This document shows positions 1 to 5,324 of a stretch of 7,052 nt of DNA, piece by piece. Numbering within the stretch: position 1 is the stretch's first letter; each line of letters begins with the position of its first letter. The position numbers were made by a program, and so were the translations under genes. The notes under the pieces are model-generated. The model saw only the letters and a program-made list of their open reading frames with translations. It made no database searches and was not told the DNA's origin. Source of the stretch: Candidatus Nomurabacteria bacterium (lineage in GTDB: Bacteria > Patescibacteriota > Saccharimonadia > Saccharimonadales > Saccharimonadaceae); assembly GCA_031264785.1 (NCBI GenBank), contig JAISDN010000010.1, forward strand, positions 1 through 7,052, written 5' to 3'.

Positions 1-1257
1 AAACTGAAACTGGACGTGATTGTGACCGATCACCACGCTGTGGCCGAGACGATGCCGCCGGCGGTGGCCGTCATCAATCCGCATCGGCCGGACAGCCAGT
101 ATCCGTTTGGGGATTTGGCCGGCTGTGGGGTGGCTTTTAAGTTGGTTCAAGCCCTGCAAACTAAGCTGGACGGTCTGCCGGACGGTCACGAAAAGTGGCT
201 GCTGGATTTGGTGGCTCTGGGCACGGTTTGCGACATTGTGCCGCTGCTAGGCGAAAATCGTAACAACGTTTTTTGGGGGATTGAGGTTTTGAAAAAAACT
301 CGGCGGCTAGGGTTACGGGCGCTGATGGCGGTGGCGAAAGTTAAGCCGTCGGAGCTGAGTGCGCGGCAAATTGGTTTTGGGCTGGGGCCGCGTTTGAACG
401 CCGCCGGCCGGCTGGAAACTGCCAAATATGCTCTGGAATTGCTGACGACAGACGACTCGAAAACGGCTTTGAAGCTGGCTCAAAAGCTCGACAAATTGAA
501 TTATGAGCGGCGGCAGGAGCAGGATCGGATTTTTCAGGAAGCTTGCGATGTCATTGCACAGTCCAGTCTTGGATCACCACGTTCCGCTGGTGGTGACAGT
601 GTGATTGTGGTAGCGAATAAATCTTGGAACGAGGGCGTGGTGGGGATTGTGGCCAGCAAGCTGGTGGAAAAATACGGCCGGCCGGCTTTTGTGCTGTCGG
701 TTGGCGACGAGTTGGTGAAAGGCTCGGGGCGGAGTTTCGGCGATTTTGATATGTCGGCGGCGATTAAGGCGACGGCTGAGCATTTGATTAAAGGTGGCGG
801 TCACGCGGCGGCGGGCGGCGTGTCGCTGAAGCCCGAGAATATTGACAGGTGGCGGGCGGCGCTTAACCAGTTTTATAAATCGCTGGCTCTTAAAAATCAG
901 GAGAAGTTTTTGCTGGCCGATGAGGACGTGGCGACTTCAAAATTGGACGCTATGGACGTTGAGCTGGTCGGCGAACTGGCTCAGCTTGAGCCGCACGGAA
1001 TGGCTAACGAGCGGCCGGTTTTTCGATTGAATGGTCTGCGGGCGAAGTTTGTTGACCGGATTGGTAAGGATAAAAATCACTTGAAATTGACGGTTAGCGA
1101 CGGTGATAATAACTTGAAGTTTTTGGCCTTTGACGCGCCGGACGAGTGGTTTGTGGACGCGGGCGAAAAAGTTACTATTTGGGTGAATTTGGAAATTAAC
1201 GAATGGCAGGGTAATCAAACGGTCGAGGGCCGGATTTTGCGGTTGGAACTAACGTAA
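1..1257 (+). CDS. recJ: RecJ single-stranded-DNA-specific 5'-3' exonuclease, 5'-truncated by the window edge
   Basis: This is the C-terminal 418 codons of RecJ, a DHH-superfamily metal-dependent nuclease that degrades single-stranded DNA 5' to 3' in recombination and mismatch/base-excision repair. The frame is open from base 1, and the GTG at 16 lies inside the conserved segment DVIVTDHH, so it is not the true start. By comparison with known RecJ proteins about 150 N-terminal residues are missing. Visible motifs are the DHH triad at 28-36, LGTVCDIVPL with its acidic metal ligand at 232-234, the PRLNAAGRL block near 388, the DHHA1 segment WNEGVVGIVASKLVEKYGRP near 628, and GGGHAAAGG at 793-819. 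The last 80 or so residues fit the RecJ OB-fold domain. It ends with TAA, 59 bases before rpsU. The linker before the DHHA1 domain carries a short inverted repeat. Identification is firm; the N-terminal motifs cannot be checked here. Confidence 0.96.
   Translation, partial: KLKLDVIVTDHHAVAETMPPAVAVINPHRPDSQYPFGDLAGCGVAFKLVQALQTKLDGLPDGHEKWLLDLVALGTVCDIVPLLGENRNNVFWGIEVLKKTRRLGLRALMAVAKVKPSELSARQIGFGLGPRLNAAGRLETAKYALELLTTDDSKTALKLAQKLDKLNYERRQEQDRIFQEACDVIAQSSLGSPRSAGGDSVIVVANKSWNEGVVGIVASKLVEKYGRPAFVLSVGDELVKGSGRSFGDFDMSAAIKATAEHLIKGGGHAAAGGVSLKPENIDRWRAALNQFYKSLALKNQEKFLLADEDVATSKLDAMDVELVGELAQLEPHGMANERPVFRLNGLRAKFVDRIGKDKNHLKLTVSDGDNNLKFLAFDAPDEWFVDAGEKVTIWVNLEINEWQGNQTVEGRILRLELT
574..596 (+). 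repeat. Inverted repeat inside the recJ inter-domain linker
   Basis: TCACCAC (574-580) and GTGGTGA (590-596) are perfect 7-base inverted arms around a 9-base loop. They lie in the codons for a Ser/Gly-rich linker (SSLGSPRSAGGDS) just before the DHHA1 domain of RecJ. The reading frame is kept. This could be chance or a small in-frame palindromic insertion. Confidence 0.5.
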
Positions 1258-1279
1258 TTGCACATTAGGCATATTTCCC

Positions 1280-1308
1280 TTGCATAAAATTACCTTATCT
1301 GCTAGAAT
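1280..1308 (+). promoter_or_regulatory. Promoter of rpsU-yqeY
   Basis: TTGCAT (1280-1285), a 17-base spacer and TAGAAT (1303-1308) match the vegetative sigma consensus. A TG at 1300-1301 one base before the hexamer makes an extended -10. The hexamer ends 8 bases before the rpsU ATG, so transcription should start within about two bases of the start codon. Confidence 0.8.
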
Positions 1309-1316
1309 ACTCAAAT

Positions 1317-1535
1317 ATGATTACAGTTACAAGAAAAGACGACCGAGAGGCGAATGAGAATATTATTCGTCGTTTTAATCGACGGGTTTTGCAATCTGGG
1401 GTTTTGGCGAATGCTAAGGCTAGCCAGCGGTTCGAAAAGCCGATTAGCAAAACTGAGCGGCGCAAAAAGGCCATTATTCGCAAATCTCGCAACGAGGAAA
1501 AATTGTTGAATATTAAAATGGGTCGGGTGGCTTAG
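1317..1535 (+). CDS. rpsU: Small ribosomal subunit protein bS21
   Basis: This 72-residue, strongly basic protein is bS21, which sits on the 30S platform near the 3' end of 16S rRNA and affects translation initiation. The family core is clear: RRFNRRVLQSGVLANAK (about residues 18-34), then RFEKPISKTERRKKAIIRK (38-56) and a basic helical tail. The length is at the upper end of the family's usual 58-72. The ATG at 1317 is the only reasonable start. No Shine-Dalgarno sequence precedes it, and the -10 box ends 8 bases upstream, so the mRNA is probably leaderless. It heads a two-gene unit with yqeY, whose GTG lies 19 bases after this TAG stop; rpsU-yqeY neighbours are also known from other bacteria. 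Confidence 0.93.
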   Translation: MITVTRKDDREANENIIRRFNRRVLQSGVLANAKASQRFEKPISKTERRKKAIIRKSRNEEKLLNIKMGRVA

Positions 1536-1555
1536 GGCCAGAAAGGGTGGCTTAG
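1525..1555 (+). repeat. 11-base direct repeat spanning the rpsU-yqeY junction
   Basis: GGGTGGCTTAG occurs at 1525-1535 and again at 1545-1555. The first copy encodes the last residues and TAG stop of rpsU. The second supplies the purine-rich ribosome-binding region and the first base of the yqeY GTG start. The 20-base period suggests a small local duplication. Confidence 0.85.
1542..1550 (+). promoter_or_regulatory. Ribosome-binding site of yqeY
   Basis: AAAGGGTGG gives a G-rich anti-SD match, with AAAGGG ending 7 bases before the GTG at 1555. It supports this GTG as the start. It contrasts with rpsU, which has no such site. Confidence 0.55.
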
Positions 1556-2004
1556 TGTCGATTAGGGAACAGATTGATAGCAAACTGAAAGAAGCTATGC
1601 TAGCGCGTGAGCGGTTTTTGACTGGGGTTTTGCGCGATTTAAAATCGGCTTTTTTGTATGAGGAAGTGGCCAAAAAAAAGCGCGACGAGGGCCTCAGCGA
1701 AGACGAATATTTGGCGGTGATTGCCCGCGAAGTTAAAAAACGCAACGATTCGATTGAGATTTATACGGCGGCTGGCGATAAGGCGCGGGCCGAGCAAGAG
1801 CAGGCTGAGTTAGGGATTTTGCAGGGTTTTTTGCCCGAGCCGCTGAGTGAAAATGAACTTTTGGAAATTGTGCGGCGAGTTATTACCACTGGCGGATTTG
1901 GCATCAAAGATATGGGTCGCGTGATTGGCGACGTTAAAAAAGAAGTTGGTGCGCGCGGTGACGGCGCAACAATTGCTCGGCTGGTCAAGTCTGAGCTGAA
2001 GTGA
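1555..2004 (+). CDS. yqeY: YqeY / GatB-like (GatB_Yqey) domain protein
   Basis: This 149-residue protein is a full-length member of the YqeY family. The family is related to the tRNA-binding tail domain of GatB, the amidotransferase subunit that makes Gln-tRNA and Asn-tRNA. The free-standing form has no firmly proven role, though a tRNA-linked function is usually suspected. Conserved blocks seen are an N-terminal helix with RERFLTGVLRDLKSA (18-32), the charged signature EVKKRNDSIEIY (59-70), the hinge EQAELGILQGFLPEPL (82-97), and the C-terminal MGRVIGDVKKEVGARGDGA (120-138) followed by a Leu/Val helix. The GTG start is chosen from the ribosome-binding sequence just upstream and the match to family N-termini (SIREQI). 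It is probably cotranscribed with rpsU. Its TGA stop supplies the TG of the next gene's extended -10. Confidence 0.92.
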   Translation: MSIREQIDSKLKEAMLARERFLTGVLRDLKSAFLYEEVAKKKRDEGLSEDEYLAVIAREVKKRNDSIEIYTAAGDKARAEQEQAELGILQGFLPEPLSENELLEIVRRVITTGGFGIKDMGRVIGDVKKEVGARGDGATIARLVKSELK

Positions 2005-2010
2005 TATAAT
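1982..2010 (+). promoter_or_regulatory. Promoter of the six-helix membrane protein gene, inside the 3' end of yqeY
   Basis: TGGTCA (1982-1987), a 17-base spacer and a perfect TATAAT (2005-2010) are seen. The TG of an extended -10 (2002-2003) is part of the yqeY stop codon. The hexamer ends 7 bases before the ATG at 2018, predicting a leaderless transcript. Confidence 0.75.
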
Positions 2011-2017
2011 ATCAGAT

Positions 2018-2608
2018 ATGCTTAAACATTTGACACTGGTCGGCGCGTCGTTTTTCTTTGCGACCGGCCTAGCGATTTCGGTGCTAAACTTCACCGGTTT
2101 TGATTTGACGGTCAGCCAGCACATTGCGCTGCACGAAAATTCCATCTGGCTATTTCGGTTTGTGGGCGTTTTTGCATCGATCTGTCTGATGGTCGGGCTG
2201 ATGAGTTTTGTCAAAGACAAATATCACTTCAGTGGCCTATTCTCAGTTTTGGTGGCGATAATTTGCGGCAGTATGATATTTGTCAGCCTGATTCCGCAAA
2301 TCGGCGGCACAATTGGCACGATTCACCAAGCTTTTGCTTGGATCACTTTTTCGTCAATGCAGATTTTCGCGATCCTTATCACCATTGGACTTTGGGGCCA
2401 ACTTTGTAAAACCCTGCGAATTTTTGGAATTTTGTATTTCGTTTACGCCGTGTTTATGGGCTCGATGTATTTGTTTAACCCGAATTATTTGTGGAGTCAC
2501 GTCTTTGTGTTTGAATCGATTTATCTGGGCCTGTTCTTTATTTATGCTTCGCTGTTACCATATATGAAAATAAAAAAGCCCTCAATTTGGCAAAAGGTGC
2601 TAAAATAA
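2018..2608 (+). CDS. Predicted six-helix integral membrane protein of unknown function
   Basis: The 196-residue product is very hydrophobic. Six membrane segments can be read at about 5-27, 43-65, 69-92, 100-125, 133-153 and 159-182, with short polar loops and a lysine-rich C-terminus (MKIKKPSIWQKVLK) that should lie in the cytoplasm. I see no catalytic motif. The six-helix plan with a His at the start of helix 4 (IHQAFAW) recalls small families such as DUF998, but this is a weak resemblance and not an assignment. The ATG at 2018 fits the upstream promoter; there is no Shine-Dalgarno sequence. The TAA stop overlaps the -10 of adk by one base and lies 5 bases before the adk ATG. It may be transcribed on through adk-map, but no functional link is shown. 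Confidence 0.8.
   Translation: MLKHLTLVGASFFFATGLAISVLNFTGFDLTVSQHIALHENSIWLFRFVGVFASICLMVGLMSFVKDKYHFSGLFSVLVAIICGSMIFVSLIPQIGGTIGTIHQAFAWITFSSMQIFAILITIGLWGQLCKTLRIFGILYFVYAVFMGSMYLFNPNYLWSHVFVFESIYLGLFFIYASLLPYMKIKKPSIWQKVLK
2598..2606 (+). promoter_or_regulatory. Extended -10 promoter of adk-map, inside the upstream gene
   Basis: TGCTAAAAT (2598-2606) is an extended -10 formed by the last codons of the membrane protein gene. I find no good -35 at 16-18 bases upstream. The hexamer ends 7 bases before the adk ATG at 2614, the same geometry as the other promoters here. Confidence 0.55.
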
Positions 2609-2613
2609 AGCAG

Positions 2614-3183
2614 ATGATTTTGTTATTAGGTCCAACCGGAAGTGGTAAAACTGTGCAGGGGCAAATGCTGGCCGATCGGCACGGTTGGGTTTGGATTAGC
2701 GCTGGAAATCTGCTGCGCGAAGTCAACGATCCAGCCATAAATCAGATGATGCTAAAAGGCATTATGATTCCGCACGACACAATTAATAAGTTGGTTTTTG
2801 AACGGATTGCTAAGAGCAAAACTGCCAGCGAAGAGCGCAAATTTATTCTGGATGGCTATCCGCGCGAAGCCGAACAGGCGGCGACTCTAACGAAGTTCGA
2901 ATTTGATCGCACCGGCCGCGAACCGATTGATATCGTGATTGATTTGCGGATCACTAAAGAGGAAATCGCCAAACGGCTGAGTTTGCGCGGTCGGGCGGAA
3001 GATAGCCCGAAAGTGATTGCCGATCGGCTGAAATTGCACGACAAACAGACTAAAGAAATTAAAGATTATTACAGCGCGCTGAACGTGCCAATTGTGACGA
3101 TTGACGGCGTGGGAACGGTCGGCGAAGTCCACGACCGAATCGAAAAAGTTTTGGAAGATCGCCAAGTTTTGGGGGCTTTTTAA
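2614..3183 (+). CDS. adk: Adenylate kinase (short-LID type) with a variant P-loop
   Basis: The 189-residue protein belongs to the adenylate kinase/NMP kinase family, which interconverts AMP, ADP and ATP in the cytoplasm. Motifs in order are the Walker A loop GPTGSGKT (6-13), the NMP-binding SAGNLLRE (29-36, Arg35), the FILDGYPRE signature (77-85, Arg84), and a short lid KRLSLRGRAEDS (120-131) ending in DRLKLHDKQTKEIKDYY (137-153), with arginines at 121, 127 and 138 suited to phosphate binding. There is no zinc-finger lid insertion. Two oddities are GPTGSGKTVQ in place of the usual GxPGxGKGTQ, and Asn32 where most adenylate kinases have Asp. ATG 2614 is preferred to the in-frame TTG at 2587 because the protein then begins at the P-loop strand, as family members do. 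map follows with no intergenic base. The AMP specificity is inferred from family resemblance and the map pairing. Confidence 0.88.
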   Translation: MILLLGPTGSGKTVQGQMLADRHGWVWISAGNLLREVNDPAINQMMLKGIMIPHDTINKLVFERIAKSKTASEERKFILDGYPREAEQAATLTKFEFDRTGREPIDIVIDLRITKEEIAKRLSLRGRAEDSPKVIADRLKLHDKQTKEIKDYYSALNVPIVTIDGVGTVGEVHDRIEKVLEDRQVLGAF

Positions 3184-3936
3184 ATGCAGCCGCCCAAAAC
3201 CGCTCAGCAGATTGAAAATATGCGAATTGCCGGCAAAATCTTGGCAGGAATTTTTGCCGATTTGCGTCAGCAAGTCAAACCTGGCGTCAGTCAGATTTTT
3301 TTGGATAAATGGGTCGAGCACCAAATCAAAAAACGTGGCGCGGTGGTGACTTATAAAACTCCGGAAATAAATTTTCCGGGCGCGATTTGCATCAGCGTCA
3401 ACGACGAAGTAGTGCACGGCATCCCGACCAAGCAGTTTTTGGAAGTTGGCGATGTGGCTAAGTTTGACTTGGTGATCACTTACAAAGGAATGAATGTTGA
3501 CTCGGCTTTCACAATGGTGGTGGGCGAGGAGCCTAAAGGCGCCAAAAAACATCTGCTTAGCTCCACCGAGCGGGCGCTGTCGGCCGGCATTGCGCAGGTC
3601 AAAGGCACCTTTCACACCGGCGATATTGGCGCGGCAGTGGAGGAAGTTTTGAAAAAAGCCCGTCTGGGAATCGTGCGCGATTTGGCTGGTCACGGCATTG
3701 GCGAAGCAGTGCACGTTGAGCCCGATATTCCTAATTTTGGCACACGCGGACAGGGGCAGTTGGTGCGGCCGGGCGACACGATTTGTATTGAGCCGATGGT
3801 AACTTTGGGCAGCGGCGACGTGGTGCAGGACGACGACGGTTGGACTTTCCGAACACGCGACGGTTCGCTGTCGGCCCATATGGAACACACAGTTTTGGTG
3901 TTGGAAGATTCTTGCGAGATTTTGACCCAATTATAG
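3184..3936 (+). CDS. map: Type I methionine aminopeptidase
   Basis: This 250-residue cytosolic enzyme removes the initiator methionine from new proteins whose second residue is small. All five metal ligands of the family can be placed: Asp95, Asp106 (11 residues apart, as in the E. coli enzyme), His170, Glu203 and Glu234. The supporting His78 (VVHGIP) and His177 (GHGIGEAVHVEP) are also present. IEPMV and MEHTVLVLE are the usual C-terminal signatures. There is no N-terminal zinc-finger extension, so it is the bare bacterial type Ia. The ATG follows directly after the adk stop codon, which predicts cotranscription and translational coupling; a G-run at 3171-3175 may act as a weak ribosome-binding site. 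adk-map order is classic, but here it lies outside the secY/ribosomal-protein neighbourhood. Confidence 0.95.
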   Translation: MQPPKTAQQIENMRIAGKILAGIFADLRQQVKPGVSQIFLDKWVEHQIKKRGAVVTYKTPEINFPGAICISVNDEVVHGIPTKQFLEVGDVAKFDLVITYKGMNVDSAFTMVVGEEPKGAKKHLLSSTERALSAGIAQVKGTFHTGDIGAAVEEVLKKARLGIVRDLAGHGIGEAVHVEPDIPNFGTRGQGQLVRPGDTICIEPMVTLGSGDVVQDDDGWTFRTRDGSLSAHMEHTVLVLEDSCEILTQL

Positions 3937-3950
3937 TGGTGTGCTAAGAT
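3922..3950 (+). promoter_or_regulatory. Promoter of ftsA, overlapping the end of map
   Basis: TTGACC (3922-3927), a 17-base spacer and TAAGAT (3945-3950) with an extended-10 TG at 3942-3943 give one of the best sigma-70-type promoters in the window. The -35 lies in the last map codons and the map stop falls in the spacer. The hexamer ends 9 bases before the ftsA ATG. Confidence 0.8.
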
Positions 3951-3959
3951 AAAAAAATA

Positions 3960-5162
3960 ATGTATGACGACAAACGCTTAGGTGTAGGAATTGATGTTGG
4001 CACAAACACGGTGCGAGCGGTTGTTGGCGCGACCAAACTTCACGAGATTCCGCAAATCATTGGCTACGGCGAAGCGGTCAATCACGGTATGCGCAAAGGC
4101 ACGATTATAAACATTGACCAAACCGCCAACGCCATCGACCGAGCTTTGGCAACGGCCGAGAAAATGGCCGACACGCGAATTATGAACGCCACTGTCAGCG
4201 CCAACGGCCAACATATTTTTGGGCAGATTTCGCACGGCGTGGTGGCAGTGGCCGGTAAGGAAGTTGGCGAGGACGATATTTTGCGAGTGGAGCGAGCCGC
4301 CTCGACGCTACAGCTGGGCGAAAATCGTGAGATTTTGGACGTCACCATCCGGAGTTTTATCTTGGGCGGGCAGGCCAGCATCAAAAATCCGCTAGGTATG
4401 CTGGGCGCGCGGCTGGAGGCCGATTCCTACGTCATTTCCGGCTTGGTGCCGCATATTCGAAATTTGGAAAAAGCTCTGCTTTTGACCGAGCTGCCCAAAA
4501 CTAATCTGATTCCTAGCGGCCTCGCGGCGGCGCAGGTGGTTTTAAATCAGGCCCAAAAAGAAAGCGGCGTGGCGGTGATTGACATTGGCGGCACCACCAC
4601 CAATCTGGTGGTTTACGACGAAGGCGAACTATACCACGCGGCGATTTTGCCGGTGGGCGGCAATAATGTCACCAACGATTTGGCCATCGGCCTGATGACC
4701 GACATCGACATCGCCGAGCAAGTCAAGCTAAATTACGCAGTGGCCACGTCCAGCCAGCGCAAAACTGGCGGCCGGATTAAAATTACTAAAAATGATCAGG
4801 ATTATACTTTCGAAACCAGCTTGGTTGACAAGATTGTCGAAGCGCGGATGGCGGAGATTTTCGAGCTGGTCAATGTCGAGCTAAGTAAAATCGACCGCCG
4901 CGCCAAACTGCCAGCTGGCGTGGTGTTGACTGGCGGCGGTGCCCAGCTGGCCGGAATTGAAGCTTCGGCCAGAGAAACCATCCGGCTAAACGCCAAACTA
5001 GGCCAATATCCCAACTTCGGCGGCAAAGCCAGCGAAGTCGCCGGACCAGAGTGGGCTACAGCGCTGGGACTGATGATGGTCGACATCAAAGACGATATTG
5101 CGGTCAACAAACCAAAACCAACTAAGCCAAAGAAATTTGGTTTTGGCAAAAAAGCCAAGTAA
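3960..5162 (+). CDS. ftsA: Cell division protein FtsA (actin-like)
   Basis: The 400-residue protein is FtsA, the actin-fold ATPase that tethers FtsZ to the membrane and recruits the divisome. Phosphate-1 motif GIDVGTNTVRAVVG is at 10-23, phosphate-2 VIDIGGTTTN at 206-215, and the adenosine motif GVVLTGGGAQ at 320-329. The FtsA-specific SHS2/1C subdomain follows phosphate-1, with SANGQHI and KNPLGMLGARLEADSYVI, which separates it from MreB and PilM. LPVGGNNVTNDLAIGL (about 229-244) is also typical. The C-terminus is a Pro/Lys-rich tail (about 383-400) ending KKFGFGKKAK instead of a clear amphipathic membrane-targeting helix. ATG 3960 has no Shine-Dalgarno sequence but sits right behind a strong promoter. 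ftsZ is not the next gene; a tRNA gene begins 20 bases after the stop. Confidence 0.93.
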   Translation: MYDDKRLGVGIDVGTNTVRAVVGATKLHEIPQIIGYGEAVNHGMRKGTIINIDQTANAIDRALATAEKMADTRIMNATVSANGQHIFGQISHGVVAVAGKEVGEDDILRVERAASTLQLGENREILDVTIRSFILGGQASIKNPLGMLGARLEADSYVISGLVPHIRNLEKALLLTELPKTNLIPSGLAAAQVVLNQAQKESGVAVIDIGGTTTNLVVYDEGELYHAAILPVGGNNVTNDLAIGLMTDIDIAEQVKLNYAVATSSQRKTGGRIKITKNDQDYTFETSLVDKIVEARMAEIFELVNVELSKIDRRAKLPAGVVLTGGGAQLAGIEASARETIRLNAKLGQYPNFGGKASEVAGPEWATALGLMMVDIKDDIAVNKPKPTKPKKFGFGKKAK

Positions 5163-5165
5163 GTA

Positions 5166-5174
5166 TGTTATAAT
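5166..5174 (+). promoter_or_regulatory. Extended -10 promoter of tRNA-Pro
   Basis: TGTTATAAT (5166-5174) is an extended -10 with a perfect TATAAT hexamer, four bases after the ftsA stop. No good -35 lies at a normal distance; TTGGCA at 5143-5148 would need a 20-base spacer. The hexamer ends 8 bases before the first tRNA base. Confidence 0.6.
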
Positions 5175-5182
5175 AAGACCGA

Positions 5183-5259
5183 CGGGGTGTGGCGCAGTTG
5201 GCTAGCGCGCGCGCTTTGGGAGCGCGAGGTCGTCCGTTCGAGTCGGATCACCCCGACCA
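5183..5259 (+). tRNA. tRNA-Pro, anticodon UGG, CCA encoded
   Basis: A full cloverleaf folds by eye. Acceptor CGGGGTG (5183-5189) pairs with CACCCCG (5249-5255). D-arm GCGC (5192-5195) pairs with GCGC (5205-5208). Anticodon stem CGCGC (5210-5214) pairs with GCGCG (5222-5226) around loop TTTGGGA. T-arm GTCCG (5232-5236) pairs with CGGAT (5244-5248) around loop TTCGAGT. The anticodon is TGG at 5217-5219, followed by G37 as expected for proline tRNAs, and the C1-G72 pair and discriminator A73 are also tRNA-Pro traits. The 3' CCA (5257-5259) is encoded. UGG can serve all proline codons by wobble if suitably modified. It lies alone between ftsA and ldt. Confidence 0.97.
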
Positions 5260-5278
5260 TTTGCTTTTTAGAAGCAAA
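5260..5278 (+). terminator. Weak AT-rich hairpin directly after tRNA-Pro
   Basis: TTTGCTT (5260-5266) and AAGCAAA (5272-5278) form a 7-base-pair stem with a 5-base loop, starting at the base after CCA. It may end or protect the tRNA transcript. The stem has only two G-C pairs and no T-run follows it, so it is not a standard intrinsic terminator. The left arm overlaps the proposed -35 of ldt. Confidence 0.35.
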
Positions 5279-5289
5279 ACCTTTATAAT
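5261..5289 (+). promoter_or_regulatory. Promoter of the L,D-transpeptidase gene
   Basis: TTGCTT (5261-5266), a 17-base spacer and a perfect TATAAT (5284-5289) fit a vegetative promoter with a modest -35. Transcription from here would give a leader of about 29 bases before the ATG at 5325, unlike the leaderless arrangement upstream. Confidence 0.6.
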
Positions 5290-5304
5290 TATTTAACAAC
5301 AGGC

Positions 5305-5312
5305 AGGTGGGG
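5305..5312 (+). promoter_or_regulatory. Shine-Dalgarno-like sequence of the L,D-transpeptidase gene
   Basis: AGGTGGGG (5305-5312) matches the anti-SD and lies 12 bases before ATG 5325. This favours ATG 5325 over the in-frame GTG at 5307, which lies inside the SD itself. The spacing is longer than ideal, so the start remains open. Confidence 0.45.
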
Positions 5313-5324
5313 AACGAAAAAGAG

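Noticed and set aside
2002..2004. Recoding of TGA (as glycine, genetic code 25 of Absconditabacteria and Gracilibacteria)
   Set aside because: TGA never occurs inside a conserved reading frame here, and the yqeY TGA falls at the normal end of the family. The window gives no sign of recoding.
2587..2613. TTG start nine codons upstream for adk
   Set aside because: It overlaps the end of the membrane protein gene and the adk -10 box, and adds residues before the P-loop strand that the family lacks.
2887..3930. Long open frame of 347 codons on the minus strand across adk and map
   Set aside because: It lies opposite two clearly conserved genes and its translation shows no family motif; it is a by-product of codon use on the + strand.
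5143..5174. TTGGCA at 5143-5148 as -35 of the tRNA promoter
   Set aside because: The spacer to TATAAT would be 20 bases, too long for a typical promoter; the extended -10 is the better explanation.
5307..5324. GTG 5307 as start of the L,D-transpeptidase
   Set aside because: The GTG lies inside the SD-like AGGTGGGG, which itself suits ATG 5325. Not fully excluded.
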